Origin: Antarctobacter sediminis
GTDB taxonomy: Bacteria; Pseudomonadota; Alphaproteobacteria; Rhodobacterales; Rhodobacteraceae
Reading direction: 5' to 3'
DNA length: 64,000 bases
Assembly: GCF_019218285.1 (NCBI RefSeq)
Contig: NZ_JAHUZG010000002.1
Location: forward strand, 372,001 to 436,000
Positions within the stretch are counted from its first letter, which is position 1. Each line of letters starts with the position of its first letter. Made by a program: the position numbers and the translations under genes. The notes below the pieces were generated by a model, which saw only the letters and a program-made list of their open reading frames with translations, made no database searches and had not been told where the DNA came from. Shown in pieces: positions 15,901 to 22,514 of the stretch.

Positions 15901-16803
15901 GCCTTGCAGGACCGGATCGGTGGCAAAGGACTTGACGATGCCAACGCCCGTGGGCGGGCTGACGGTCAGTTCTGCATAGCTCGCCCCTGCCTCCATCGAG
16001 ACAAATCCGGAACTATACGTCATAGTTCCCGACTTCAGTTCGAAATCGCCCGCGCCGGTGGCAACGATGTCAACCGACACGGTACATGTTGCGCCGGCGG
16101 CGATCCCGGCCGAGCTGAGCGACAGGCTGTTGCTGCCCGGCGTCGCCGTGATGTTCGGGACGGCCGCGTTGTTACATGTGGTGGTCGCGTTCGACGGAGA
16201 GGCCACCACAAGTCCGGTGGGCAAGGTTTCGGAAAAGGCAATAAAGGTCAGCGCCGAAGCGCCACCGCTGTTGTCGACCTCATAGGTTACAGTGATCGGC
16301 TGACCGATATTCGCCGTGGCGGAGGACAGGCTCTTGCTGAACCCGGGCTTCGTTGCATCGACGACAAGATCGGTGGCGAAGGAAAGAGAACTGCCGGCGG
16401 AGCTGTTGAGCGTGACCGCCGACAGCGTATGCGTGCCCGGCGTGTTGCTTGTTACGCTGACGGTGATCGCACAGACACCTCCGCTGCCGATTGCAGTGTC
16501 GGCAAGCGTCACGGTAGAGCCGCCGTCCGGCGCGGTCAGTGTGCCGAGGGAGCAACCGCCGCCAACGGTTGGCGATCCGACAAGAGACACACCAGCCGGC
16601 AGGGCCGACGTAAAGGCAAGGTCCGTCACCGGCACACCAGAGCCGTTCGTGATCGTGTAGTTCAGATCCGCAACGGCCCCCGGCCCAATCGTGGCAGGGT
16701 TGAATTGCGTGTCCAGGGTTGGCTGCGCCTGCGCTGCAACCGGCGCAAGAGTTGAAACCAGCCACACAAACGCACAGCCCAGAACCCGTTGAATCGCCGA
16801 CAT
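3922..16803 (-). CDS. Giant repeat-rich autotransporter adhesin (4,293 residues)
   Basis: The product is a very large cell-surface protein. A signal peptide (hydrophobic core, cleavage after AQA near residue 27) leads into fourteen repeats of roughly 110-130 residues up to about residue 1,860. These resemble DUF11/DUF7933-type beta-sandwich repeats, and each carries a Cys pair. Next come a choice-of-anchor-D-like segment (about 1,865-1,985) and about fifteen Ig-like repeats (about 1,990-3,520). A DxDGDG calcium-binding stretch (about 3,525-3,560) and a Calx-beta-like domain (about 3,690-3,820) follow. The last ~275 residues form an autotransporter beta-barrel that ends in GVTLDF, an outer-membrane assembly signal with terminal Phe. 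The ATG has a GAGGGG ribosome-binding site. The barrel implies type V self-export, although the type II secretion genes are adjacent. The exact family of the N-terminal repeats is uncertain, and a role in adhesion is inferred. Confidence 0.9.
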   Translation of the reverse strand: MSAIQRVLGCAFVWLVSTLAPVAAQAQPTLDTQFNPATIGPGAVADLNYTITNGSGVPVTDLAFTSALPAGVSLVGSPTVGGGCSLGTLTAPDGGSTVTLADTAIGSGGVCAITVSVTSNTPGTHTLSAVTLNSSAGSSLSFATDLVVDATKPGFSKSLSSATANIGQPITVTYEVDNSGGASALTFIAFSETLPTGLVVASPSNATTTCNNAAVPNITATPGSNSLSLSSAGIAAGATCTVSVDIVATGAGDFELKSGTMTYSSGFVSMEAGASYAELTVSPPTGVGIVKSFATDPVLQGGTTTLEFTLTNYSRSGSATGITFTDDLDAMLSGATASALPATPCGAGSSLGGSGLLTFTGGELAAGASCSFSVTVNVPGAAAAGTYVNTTSAATATIGGVSVVGSSLGQDTLTVEALPVLSPPVLTHVFQSNPLIPGGSVDVVYTLTNPNGGTALSGLGFTVDYSQILGDSSSGYVGLGTGVLGGPTAEPNCGGQYVSIPNSTLPSPPFPALPSSGFVYSGGALAGGASCSFTITYDVGTALPNGVYTVDSSVITSNETTDGGPASTTFTVGAGEIGLALAKSFQDETAVFGDTVNIDFILTNGEVSASTISFTDNLETFLTGTTFSSVVSNGCGFSSITGTSTVTFTGGSVGINDSCTTTIAVQLGATGGDGTYTNTTSDLTASIGGASAAVLVNTPASDSIDLTGTDSQLLVFAKAFVGSPAIAGDTITLQYTITNPNSTSPAGDASSISFSDNLATVLPGSPDLTVTATPTLNTCGGTVTVPLPSSVSYSGGSVAAGASCVIELDVLVPAAAADGSFASLSGTLVSSLGLSPAASDLLVVQSERIGLAKNFTDDPVSPGDAVTLEFTLTNLDATRAATGIDFSDDLGAMLSGTVFDSVLLNNCGATVSGTTTDTITVTGASLAAAGSCTIRTSVTVPASAPVLASATNTTSGVTGTIASLPVTGAAATDNLVTGSGADLSFSKSFASDTVAGGAVVLQFDITNNSLSGSATNISFTDDLDAMLSGTVATSLSASAECGGGNLTGTSFLNFTGGSIAAGQTCTLTANLQIPASATAGSYTNVSSQLFSGGLPAVVAASATLNVEPAPTFAKVFAPDVVAVGQTSTLTFTVDNAASSLAASSLDFTDNLPAGVQVAAAPNASTTCTGGTLTAVGGAGTISYSGGTVAAGASCTVSVDVIPVSAGTFLNTTGDLTSSSGNSGSASDTLDAEPLPTFAKAFGVAAMAEAQTTTLTFTIDNSGSTLGATSLDFADNLPAGLLVSSPSGASTTCTGGTLTAVAGTGTISYTGGAISAGATCTVTVNVLGASTGAQANTSGDLTSSVGNSGSASDTITIVPRPGFTKLFGPDAIGIAAAPSTLTFTIDNTGSILAASGLDFTDTLPAGMQVAATPNASTTCTGGTLTAVAGTGTISYTGGVIAAGASCTVQANVVGVSAGVHVNTTGDLTSSLGNSLTASDTLTVVAPPSFSKAFANSYIGTGQTTTLTFTIDNSASILAATALDFTDSFPSHVGPSVSDMEVASPANASTTCTGGTLTAIAGDGGITYTGGSLAAGATCTLSVDVAVTGPATFNNTSYDLTSSIGNSGTASDTLTAYDPLTAVQTFTPTTVYVDQASVLRFDISNSAPFVVSGLAFNHSLPAGLVIAATPNASTTCGSGTLTTVPGAGSFSYTGGTAPAASACLVEVSVVAPSTGSFASNLTTLTSELGDSAAALATLTVQPKPTFTKVFAPDSILLGQDSTLTFTIDNSSATFATSGLDFTDNLPSGLVVATPSNASTTCTGGTLTATSGAGSITYTGAAIAASSVCTVTVDVTPANAGTFVNTTGDLTSPFGNFGSATDTLTVLTPEIGVVGSIGGAVADGGTLDQGTPDAGAQRSLVLTVANSGTSPLNLSAVPVISGETNVVVDSVTGPLATSVPVSGSTTITVLYTPGAGIVDDPNTSIPFSFDLSLGNDDRDENPYDITVSGTAQDRTAPSGYSVSFDQDPVTSGNQSATSFTFAGAEVGATYAYSITSDGGAGIVSGGGTIVTATDQITGIDLSSLPDGTLTLTVTLTDAATNTGADATDTTTKDATAPTGFSAAFDQDPVNIANQTAVSFTFSGAEVGATFAYRIESSANSAFVAGNGTILTATDQVTVIDVSALADGTLTLSVALTDPVGNASPRETDTTTKDATAPSLTIDTPIEGDGVVNAAEQSTVVISGTSNGLADGAVVTVNVGDSSMGLVTDTATVAGGIWTVTLDLTALADGALSVSADASDAAGNPAPQATAAAAKDATAPAGYSVAFDQDPVNAANAAAMSFSFAAAEVGADFSYSITSDAGGTPVTGTGTIATATDAVTGLDLSGLLDGTLTLTVLLTDPAGNAGANTTATVTKDTAAPAVAFDTPVAGTGFVNAANVSAVALTGTTSGVADGLVLSVSVSDGGAGVATGTAGVAGGAWSLVIDLSGLADGPLTLTADVSDAAGNPAPQASASATKDTAAPTGYAATFDQDPVNIANQTAISFTFAGAEVGTAFAYTISSDGGGAPVTGTGSIVTATDQVTGLDLSGLGDGTLTLSVILTDDAGNAGSAVTDTATKDAFAPSLTIDTPIEGDDVINAGEAATVVLSGTSSDLADGTIVTISVGDSGAGSVTGTATVTGGLWSATLDLSGLADGTLDFAADASDAAGNPATQVTASATKDTGIPVVGIDTPIAGDDIVNTAEASAVAVSGTAGGVADGTLVTLTLRDASTAVVDTRNVTVTGGVWNTSYDLSAFADGDYDLSADVSDAAGNAAVQVVASFAKDTLAPSIEIQDPDPNAANSLYANAVNAAEAAGFIASGVASNAADAVQVVITATDGAAGSVSVTTGLTAGPGAQHSWTDALDISGLADGTITLTAEITDASGNGSSATTSFLKDTTAPAGYTASFDEDPVNIANQTAIGFTFANAEVGPGISGTDVTFAYTITSDGGAGSVTGTGTITAADQQVTGIDLSGLPDGTLTLSVTLTDFKGNTGAAATATTTKDATAPTLAIDAPIEGDDVVNAAEVATVVISGTSTDLPDATSVTIDVADGASGLVSGTATVSGGVWSVTLDLSALADGALSVTADATDPAGNPAPQATASASKDTVAPAGYAASLDDDPVNLANQTATGFTFAGAEVGATFAYSITSDGGGAAVTGTGTIVTATDQVTGLDLSGLGDGTLTLTVALTDPAGNTGADATDTAIKDATIPGVAIDAPIEDDDVINAAEALATVLSGTTTDLADGAVVTVEVSDGAAVATGTAAVSGGVWNLSIDLTGLADGVLLITADVSDAAGNPAPQATASATKDATAPSGYGVAFDQDPVNAGNQSAVGFTLSGAEVGATFAYSITSDGGGAAVTGTGTIATGTDQVTGLDLSGLGDGTLTISVALTDPAGNTGAAATGTATKDAVLPTAVLTGPTTAQADPFLVTLTFSEDVTGLTLATVQITNGTASALTGTGADYSFTVTPDHDGPVEISLDAGAAADAAGNLSTAAAAITVTADLTGTPNPVPLPDSDGDGVPDLFEVGNDRDGDGIPDDEDFDPQGYFYCEDDGRIIPGGGFTVTGPTGSNSSLGTANFINITRDGSTGEIQWFALRPGTYTMSLSYPTAVGIPSTSRLSSGALDLTTLLPSNPAVIGSTEFGSTGFLADASLAANPVFYTSFVIEPGDPFVLANNIPMTQCAENAVTLSAATDGAEANGGTPTDATFTVTQARISTQDTVISYTVAGTATSGADFTALSGTVTIPAGATSATITVPVLEDGDIEGAETVELTLGAVVSGDLTTILGTTLTQTATITDDDFADIAVVNVDLVTNEGGNDDATMTFALLGSPSSPVTLSFAGDSQCTVAPASLTFTAANYTTPQALTIRAIDDDKVEGTHSCQPTVVVSSADTRYDGAPLALAAVTVADDLVDQVRDPLTEILEEDLAETIDAQTRSFSRMAKGALTRLQAGRDLPCGTLQALDVNGSLQIQDASGTARGTFGSDVYNCATDTREILDGTFSLNKTEDTGLQALVQFAWQRERFTSDTSIAGYFLGGYYSRTDVSGLGDGAIDGFGVNGGVYGARGFGQGLFLDYYLAGAFGRHSYDIDFDTATAPINATGNYSYIAGFAGAGISGERTFDTFVMKPRVGIDFAYAKAGDSDVTAKQLGLTHTGVIEMDDFRGARATAEIRFESLGAPGGSEALASMMQTAFTPRLSCTLSSYDDAAECGVGMAFSWERREVASGLTWGFEVDVEKIDESRRFTFNIKRARPFANGLGSVVTRLSMPTEQTLQLEHGVTLDF
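6240..10835 (-). repeat. Tandem Ig-like repeat block with two alternating repeat types
   Basis: Within the giant gene, two ~100-residue Ig-like types recur. Type A begins near FDQDPV and carries GAEVGATFAYSITSDGG. Type B begins near TIDTPIEGDDV and carries ADGxxVTVxVGD. Type-A starts fall near 10800, 10490, 9885, 9280, 8025, 7400 and 6800, and type B is interleaved, so most of the block repeats as an A-B module of about 605 bases. A divergent type-B copy near 8385 (PDPNAANSLYANAV) and a final Bap-like repeat near 6240-6510 complete the block. Some copies are almost identical at the DNA level, for example 6711-6756 against 7311-7356. Confidence 0.85.
11220..16720 (-). repeat. Fourteen cysteine-paired beta-sandwich repeats in the giant passenger
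   Basis: Fourteen divergent tandem repeats make up the N-terminal part of the giant protein. Each has a F(S/A)K-F start, a TLTFTIDN-type strand, a DNLPAG or DDLDAML turn, then one Cys (typically ASTTCTGGTLTA) and a second Cys about 25-35 residues later (typically AAGASCTVSV). The copies nearest the Ig block (about 11300-13300) are the most alike, and those near the N-terminus are more divergent. The spacing suggests one disulfide per repeat. Confidence 0.8.
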
Positions 16804-17016
16804 GCCGAAAAACCCCTCGTCTCAAACCTGCCGGATCTCAGAGAACCTCTTTGAATACAGAAGTCGTCGAGTCACGGCTGCCTTTATCCCCATGACTGCG
16901 TAGCCGAGCGATTTACGTCGGGAAAGGCTGTCGTCAGTCTGGCGCTTGGATTCCGGGCAGGTGACGCCGATGTGCGACATTCCGGCGACACCGGGAGGAG
17001 GCGCGCAGACAGGGCA

Positions 17017-17031
17017 TTACCAAAAAGTTAA
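17017..17031. promoter_or_regulatory. Possible CtrA-like site (TTAC-N7-TTAA)
   Basis: The 289-base gap between gspF and the giant gene contains TTAC, seven bases, then TTAA, one mismatch from the CtrA consensus TTAA-N7-TTAA known from Caulobacter and used in Rhodobacteraceae. It lies about 215 bases upstream of the giant gene's ATG. It is an isolated short match and so only suggestive. The rest of the gap shows no gene. Confidence 0.25.
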
Positions 17032-17092
17032 CGCAGACAGCCCGTTGCCAGACGGATTTGACATGCCACGTGAACCCGCTCAAGCCGCGCGT

Positions 17093-18304
17093 TCAGGGCG
17101 CGACAAGGGTTTGCAGATCAAAGATCGGAAGCAGAACCGACAGGACAATGACCAAGACCATCGCCCCGACCAGCATCATCAGCGCCGGCTCCATCAGGGC
17201 CGCAATTCGCTTGCGCTGGGTCGACAGGCCATTTTCCACCAGCGCCGCCGCCCGCCCCGCCATCCGCGCCAGCCGGGCAGACACTTCGCCTGCGCCGATC
17301 AACTGACGCGCGACTGGTGGCACAAAACTCAGCGCCGCCAAGGCATTGGACAGTGACTCGCCCGCGCGCACCGCTGTTGCAACCTGTTTCGCCTCGGCCT
17401 TGAACGCCGCGATGGTCAGGACCGATCCCGCGCTGTCCACTGCGATGGGCACCGTGTGCCGGGCCTCCAGCACCAATGCCAGCGTCCTCAGATACTGAAC
17501 GGCCGCCGCCGTTCGGATCAGCCCGCCAACCACCGGCAGACGCAGCAAAAGCCTGTCCCGCGCTGCCCTCAGGGCAGACAGCCGTCCGCTGGCCAACCCC
17601 AGCAGGATCAGACCCATCGCACCGATCCCCAACGCCACCATATGCCGCTCGATCCAGCGGGCCAGCGCCATCATCACCCGTGTCAGATCCGGCAATGGCC
17701 GCCCCGAGGTCTCGAACAGGGCGACGATCTCTGGCGCCACCGTCACAAAGAGCACCCCAGCCACCAGAACCGAAACCACCGCCACGAAGGCCGGGTAGAC
17801 CAGCGCCGAGCCAAGCTGCGCCCGGTCGCTGCGCGCGGTTTCCAAATGGTCGGCAAGGCTGTTGAATACGCTGGACAATTCCCCCGCCTTCTCTCCGGCC
17901 TGCACGGCGGCCAGGTAGTAGCGTGGAAAGCCTGCCCCGCTGGTCTCCAGCGCGACGGATAGCGGCTCCCCCTCCAGCAGCGCCGCCTGTGCGCGCGCCA
18001 CCACAAGGTCCAGCGCCGCCGTGCTGCCGGCGCTTTTCAGCGTGCCCAGCGCCTCGTCCACCGCCATCTCGGCACCCAGCAGCACCGCCATCTGGCGCGT
18101 GAACACCGCTTGCAGATCGCGCGACAGCCGCGCCCGGCCCAGCCGCGCCCCCCGCGAGCGCGCCCGCGCCCGCGCGGTCAGTTCGGACACATAAAGCCCC
18201 TGCGCCTTGAGCTGTTCCGAGGCATGGGCCTCGGTCTCGGCCACCAAAGTGCCCGCCTTGCGCCGCCCCTCGGCGGTATAGGCGACATAGGCAAAGGCCC
18301 TCAC
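17093..18304 (-). CDS. gspF: Type II secretion inner-membrane platform protein GspF
   Basis: This 403-residue protein is the polytopic inner-membrane platform of the type II secretion system. It couples the ATPase GspE to growth of the pseudopilus. It has the usual architecture: a short N-terminal cytoplasmic segment, two T2SSF domains (about 65-190 and 265-390) and membrane helices after each domain plus a central one. Motifs include FTRQMAVLLGAEM and GEKAGELSSVF in the first domain and IGAGEVSARL in the second. The start is GTG and overlaps the gspE stop as GTGA, which indicates translational coupling. It is the last gene of the C-D-E-F block. Confidence 0.93.
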   Translation of the reverse strand: MRAFAYVAYTAEGRRKAGTLVAETEAHASEQLKAQGLYVSELTARARARSRGARLGRARLSRDLQAVFTRQMAVLLGAEMAVDEALGTLKSAGSTAALDLVVARAQAALLEGEPLSVALETSGAGFPRYYLAAVQAGEKAGELSSVFNSLADHLETARSDRAQLGSALVYPAFVAVVSVLVAGVLFVTVAPEIVALFETSGRPLPDLTRVMMALARWIERHMVALGIGAMGLILLGLASGRLSALRAARDRLLLRLPVVGGLIRTAAAVQYLRTLALVLEARHTVPIAVDSAGSVLTIAAFKAEAKQVATAVRAGESLSNALAALSFVPPVARQLIGAGEVSARLARMAGRAAALVENGLSTQRKRIAALMEPALMMLVGAMVLVIVLSVLLPIFDLQTLVAP

Positions 18305-19770
18305 GCGCCGTCTCCGACCACGCGCAGCGCCTCGGCCAGACTGGTCTGCCCCGTGGCCACCGCCCGCAAGGCCTGCCCGATCAGCCGGTCACGCGGCGGC
18401 AGCGCCTTGGCCCAAAGCGCGGCCTCGCCCGCGCCGTGGTTGATCTGCTCGCGCAGCGCCTCGCCCACTTCGAGGATCTCGAAGATACCGACGCGCCCGG
18501 CGTAGCCCGACCCGTTGCAGGCGTCGCACCCCTTGGCTTCGTGCAGCATCGTCGGCAGTGGCACCCCCGCCCGGTCGAACTGTGCCGCCTCGCTGACCGA
18601 GGGCGCATGTGGCGCACGGCATTCCGGGCACAACCGCCGCAACAACCGCTGCGCGATCACCCCGCGCAGGGTGGCCGCGATCAGGAAATTCTCCAGCCCG
18701 AGGTCGCGCAGCCGTACCACCGCCGCGACCGAGCTGTTGGCATGCAGCGACGAAAACACAAGGTGCCCGGTCAGCGCCGCCTGCGCCGCCGTGCTGGCGG
18801 TTTCCGTGTCGCGGATCTCGCCCACAAGGATCACATCCGGATCCTGCCGCAGCGTCGCCCGCAGCCCGGCCGCAAAGGTCATGCCGATCTCGGCGTTGAT
18901 CTGGGTCTGCGAGATGCCGGTCAGGTCATATTCGATCGGATCCTCGACCGTGACGATGTTGCGCTCTTCGCGGTCCGCCAGTTTCAACAGCGAATACAGC
19001 GTCGTCGTCTTGCCCGCGCCGGTCGGTCCGGTGGCAAGGATGATCCCGTTCGGCGTGGCGGCCAGCCGTTCGAGCAGGGCGATCTGACTGCCATCCAGCC
19101 CCAGCCGGTCCAGCGGCATCAGCCCCGCCGCCCGGTCGAGGATCCGCAGGACGATCCGTTCGCCATAGTTGCCCGGCAACGAGCTGACCCGCGTGTCGAT
19201 CATCCGCCCGCCCAGCCGCAGCGGGATGCGCCCGTCCTGCGGCAGGCGCGTTTCGGCGATGTCCAGACCGGCCATGACTTTCAGACGCGACACCACGCGT
19301 TTCACCGGCACGTCGGCGCGGTCCATAACCGTTTGCAGGAAGCCGTCGATGCGCATTCTTGCGCGCAACCCGCCCTCATGCGGCTCGATATGCAGGTCCG
19401 AGGCCCCGTCCAGCACCGCCTGCCGCAAAAGCTGGTTCACCAACTGGATGACAGGTGCCTCTTCGGCGTCTTCCAGCAGGTCGCGGCCCCGCGACTTGCC
19501 GCCCTCCTCGACAAGGTCAAAGCTGACCCCCTGCGCCTCGCCTCCGCCGCCCTTGTGGTAAAGCCGCGCCAGCACCGCTTCGAAACCGGCCTCGTCCAGC
19601 ACCTCCAGCGGCACGTCCAGCCCGGCCCGCCGCTGCGCCTCGCGCAGGCCGTTGGGCGTTGCGCCGGGGCCTGCCACGACACGCGCGCCATCCAGCGCCA
19701 CGCAATGATCGCGCGCAAGGGCATAGGGCAGGCTGCCGGGCCGATCAGGTGTCGGGAGGTCATCGGGCAT
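18301..19770 (-). CDS. gspE: Type II secretion ATPase GspE
   Basis: This is the cytoplasmic ATPase that powers pseudopilus assembly. From the chosen ATG it is 489 residues long. It carries Walker A GPTGAGKTTT (about 247), an Asp box around VEDPIEY, Walker B ILVGEIRD, a His box TGHLVFSSLHAN, and a zinc-binding tetracysteine motif CPEC (about 379) and CDAC (about 413). These separate GspE from PilT-type ATPases. A TTG codon 20 codons upstream (base 19830) is an alternative start. The ATG was preferred because the extra residues look non-conserved, although its ribosome-binding site is weak. Confidence 0.94.
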   Translation of the reverse strand: MPDDLPTPDRPGSLPYALARDHCVALDGARVVAGPGATPNGLREAQRRAGLDVPLEVLDEAGFEAVLARLYHKGGGGEAQGVSFDLVEEGGKSRGRDLLEDAEEAPVIQLVNQLLRQAVLDGASDLHIEPHEGGLRARMRIDGFLQTVMDRADVPVKRVVSRLKVMAGLDIAETRLPQDGRIPLRLGGRMIDTRVSSLPGNYGERIVLRILDRAAGLMPLDRLGLDGSQIALLERLAATPNGIILATGPTGAGKTTTLYSLLKLADREERNIVTVEDPIEYDLTGISQTQINAEIGMTFAAGLRATLRQDPDVILVGEIRDTETASTAAQAALTGHLVFSSLHANSSVAAVVRLRDLGLENFLIAATLRGVIAQRLLRRLCPECRAPHAPSVSEAAQFDRAGVPLPTMLHEAKGCDACNGSGYAGRVGIFEILEVGEALREQINHGAGEAALWAKALPPRDRLIGQALRAVATGQTSLAEALRVVGDGA

Positions 19771-19857
19771 TCGGGCTTCGCAGTCCTTGGTCTTTTGACC
19801 TTTGTGCCCGCAATCCCGCCATCCCCGCAAGCCTGTGGCCGTCCGGCGGCGCTTGCC

Positions 19858-21792
19858 TCAATACTTGCCGTTGAATTTCAACCGGCTGGGCAGCGGAGGA
19901 TAATTCCGCGTCCGCGCCGCATTGTCGATGAAGGTTTCGTCGAACGGCTGGTTCAGATCCGCCCCGTCAAATGGCAGAGCGCCCAGCGGCGTCTGCGGAA
20001 AGCGCGTGCTGTCCTCGGGCTGAATTGCAAGGCTTGCGCGCTTTGCCTCACGCGCCAGTTCGCGGGTCAGGCGCGTGGCTTCCTGATCGGAATTGACGAT
20101 CCGGGGCCGCAGCATGACCAGAAGAACCCGCTGGTTCTTGGTCCCTGACTTGCCACGGAACAGCCCCCCCACCAGCGGCAGCTTGGAGACGCCCGGCACC
20201 CTTTGCGAATTCGACCCAAAGCCATTTTCCAGCAGGCCGCCCAACATGATAACGTTGCCATCCCGCACCAGAACCGTGGTCGACAGGGCGCGTTTCGCGG
20301 TGATTTCCCCCCCGGCGGAAGAGGTGGCATTGGTCAGGTTCGACACTTCTTGTTTGATGACCAGCCGGACGGTGCCATCGGCGTTGATCTGAGGCGTCAC
20401 GTTCAGGGTCAGGCCCACGTCCTGCCGTTCGATTGTCTGGAACGGTTCCGAGACCGCGCCCTGCCCCACCTGACTGAACTGCCCGGTGACAAAGGGCACG
20501 TTTTGCGCGACGACGATTTCGGCCTCCTGCCCGTTCAGGGTCAGGATCGACGGGGTCGACAACAGACGCGTGCTGCGGGTTTCCGCGATGGCCGTCAGCA
20601 GGCCCGCGATCCCGGTTTGCGCATCGCCGGACCGTCCGCCGATCACACCACCGTTGCCCGGGTTGGCCACATCACCGTTCAGAACGGTGGACACCAGACT
20701 GGTCAGGCTGGGCCGCCCTTCCAAGGCGAATTGCACGCCACCGATAATCGCATCGTTCAGGATCGCGCCGAATTGCACCGAGAGATCGGCGAAACCGTCC
20801 ACGGACATTTCAAAGATCACTGCCTCGACCAGAACCTGTGTCGGGCGGCGATCAAGATGATGCACCATGGCAACAATTTCATGCATCCGGTCAGCGGGCG
20901 CCGAGATCAGCAACGAATTGGTGCCCGGTTCCGGGACGATGCGGATCTGGCCCGATGCCCCGCCGCCTTCACCTTGAAAGCTGCGCAAGACCACATCCGC
21001 CAGAGTTGCCGCCTGCGCGTAGTTCACCTGTACCACGCGGCTTTGCTGGCTGTTCTGCTGCGCGTCCAGCCGCCCGGCCAGCACGCGGATCTGTTCCCGC
21101 AGCGATTGCGGCCCCAGCACCAACAGAGCGTTCGACCGGGCGTCGACGCTGATGCTGGCCCCATCGGGAACGATGCCCATGGACTGGATCACCTGCAACA
21201 CCTCGCGCGCGTCGGCATTGCGCAGGCGGATCATCTCGATCGGTTCGGAACGCGGCTGATCCAGTTCGGCAATGAGCGCTTGAATGCGGCGGTGATTTCC
21301 TGCCCGGTCCGACAGGATGATCAGCCGTGCATCGGGCACGGTCGAGATCACCGCTTCGGACGGCAAAAGTGGGCGCACCACGTCAACGACCTCGTTCACC
21401 GGAATATGGCGAACCGGGATAACCCGGGTTTCATAGACACCGGAACCGGCGGCCCCCGGGGACAATTCCCGCGCCGCGTTCAACGGAACGATCCGGTCCG
21501 CATCCACGCCCTTGACGATGGTCAGGCGGTTCACCTCCAGCACGTTGAGAAAGATTTCGTACAACGAGGCGGGGCCGACGTTTTGCGGCGCCAGAACGGT
21601 TACCGTCCCGCGTACACCCGGATCGATCACGAAGTTGCGGTTCGTCGCCTCGGACACGATCTGGACAAAGCTGCGCAGGTCCGCATCGCGCAGGTCAAGC
21701 GCCCCCTGTGCGCGGCCAAAGCCCGGGATCACCGTCAGAATTGCCAGAAACAGTGCAACGCACCACGCACGCCCCCATCCGGGGCCGGCCAT
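19858..21792 (-). CDS. gspD: Type II secretion outer-membrane secretin GspD
   Basis: This secretin forms the outer-membrane exit pore for folded substrates. From the chosen ATG it is 644 residues, with a signal peptide ending near GFGRAQG. It then has an N0 domain (starting LDLRDADLRSF), N1-N3 repeats (ARxVIPVRHIP..., MIRLRNADAREV..., VVQVNYAQAATLADV...) and the secretin core with VPGVSKLPLVGGLF and VLLVMLRPRIV. The ATG has AGGAA upstream. A GTG eight codons earlier (base 21816) is also possible. The C-terminal tail after the core is long and may carry an S-domain, but no pilotin gene was recognised. Confidence 0.95.
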   Translation of the reverse strand: MAGPGWGRAWCVALFLAILTVIPGFGRAQGALDLRDADLRSFVQIVSEATNRNFVIDPGVRGTVTVLAPQNVGPASLYEIFLNVLEVNRLTIVKGVDADRIVPLNAARELSPGAAGSGVYETRVIPVRHIPVNEVVDVVRPLLPSEAVISTVPDARLIILSDRAGNHRRIQALIAELDQPRSEPIEMIRLRNADAREVLQVIQSMGIVPDGASISVDARSNALLVLGPQSLREQIRVLAGRLDAQQNSQQSRVVQVNYAQAATLADVVLRSFQGEGGGASGQIRIVPEPGTNSLLISAPADRMHEIVAMVHHLDRRPTQVLVEAVIFEMSVDGFADLSVQFGAILNDAIIGGVQFALEGRPSLTSLVSTVLNGDVANPGNGGVIGGRSGDAQTGIAGLLTAIAETRSTRLLSTPSILTLNGQEAEIVVAQNVPFVTGQFSQVGQGAVSEPFQTIERQDVGLTLNVTPQINADGTVRLVIKQEVSNLTNATSSAGGEITAKRALSTTVLVRDGNVIMLGGLLENGFGSNSQRVPGVSKLPLVGGLFRGKSGTKNQRVLLVMLRPRIVNSDQEATRLTRELAREAKRASLAIQPEDSTRFPQTPLGALPFDGADLNQPFDETFIDNAARTRNYPPLPSRLKFNGKY

Positions 21793-21924
21793 GTCGACCG
21801 AAATTCCTGCCCGCACTTTCGTGCCCTCTCGATTATGTTCTCGCCGCGTGTTTCGCGGTCATTGGCGCCAACATACAAGGAAACGGGCGGCTTGTCTCCC
21901 CCGGCTGTTCCGTGACGGCAGGGC

Positions 21925-22410
21925 CTAGTCCGGGAAGGCCAGAAAGGCCTCTTGGCCGTGGTTGTCCAAACGGATGCCCCCCTGTTCGATGGCGGTGACG
22001 ACAACACCCTCCGCAAGGCTTTCGCCGACGCGGATCAGACGTTCGCCGGTGGGATGAGACACGATGGCCCAGCGGCTGTCGCCGCTGTTGACCACACCTT
22101 TCAGGGCGTAGCCAAGGCTGTCAAGCGGTGGTGCGGGCGGCTGAGGTTCGACCACGACCGGCGGCGTCGGGGGTTTTGGCGGCTGCGGCTCGGGCGGCTC
22201 ATAGGTGCCGAAAAGCGAGGGCCAGCGCATCGGCGGCTGCGGCTGAGGCAGGTCCAGCACAAGGCTTTCGTCCGGCACCGCCGGGGCCGGTGCGGCAAGG
22301 TCTGGCAACGGGTCCTGCATGACCCGGTACAGGTCATTTCCCGCCCAGATCGCGGCGGCCAGCGTCAGAGGGGTCAGCAGCCATGCAAGCCAGCGCATCA
22401 CGGTTCGCAT
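21925..22410 (-). CDS. gspC: GspC-like inner-membrane component of type II secretion
   Basis: The 161-residue protein has one N-terminal membrane helix (about residues 8-26), a proline-rich linker with repeated PEPQPP/KPPTPP, and a C-terminal domain (about 105-161) that matches the homology region of GspC/PulC: SLGYALKGVVNSGD, an RLIRVGESL turn and a final beta strand. GspC links the inner-membrane platform to the secretin through this domain. No PDZ domain follows, so it is a short GspC. The ATG at 22410 has AGGA eight bases upstream. A TTG at 22482 would add 24 low-complexity residues. It is first in the C-D-E-F block, 132 bases from gspD. Confidence 0.82.
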   Translation of the reverse strand: MRTVMRWLAWLLTPLTLAAAIWAGNDLYRVMQDPLPDLAAPAPAVPDESLVLDLPQPQPPMRWPSLFGTYEPPEPQPPKPPTPPVVVEPQPPAPPLDSLGYALKGVVNSGDSRWAIVSHPTGERLIRVGESLAEGVVVTAIEQGGIRLDNHGQEAFLAFPD

Positions 22411-22514
22411 CCTATCCTGCGGGCGGTCTTGGGTTTTCGTGGACGCCGCCCCCGGTAAAGTGGTATCATCCCTGTCGATCAAGGCAAACCTTGGCGACGT
22501 TGAGGACAGAGCAG

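Noticed and set aside
3922-16803. The giant gene as a type II secretion substrate because of its position
   Set aside because: The C-terminal barrel ending in Phe indicates autotransporter export. Proximity to gsp genes alone is not evidence.
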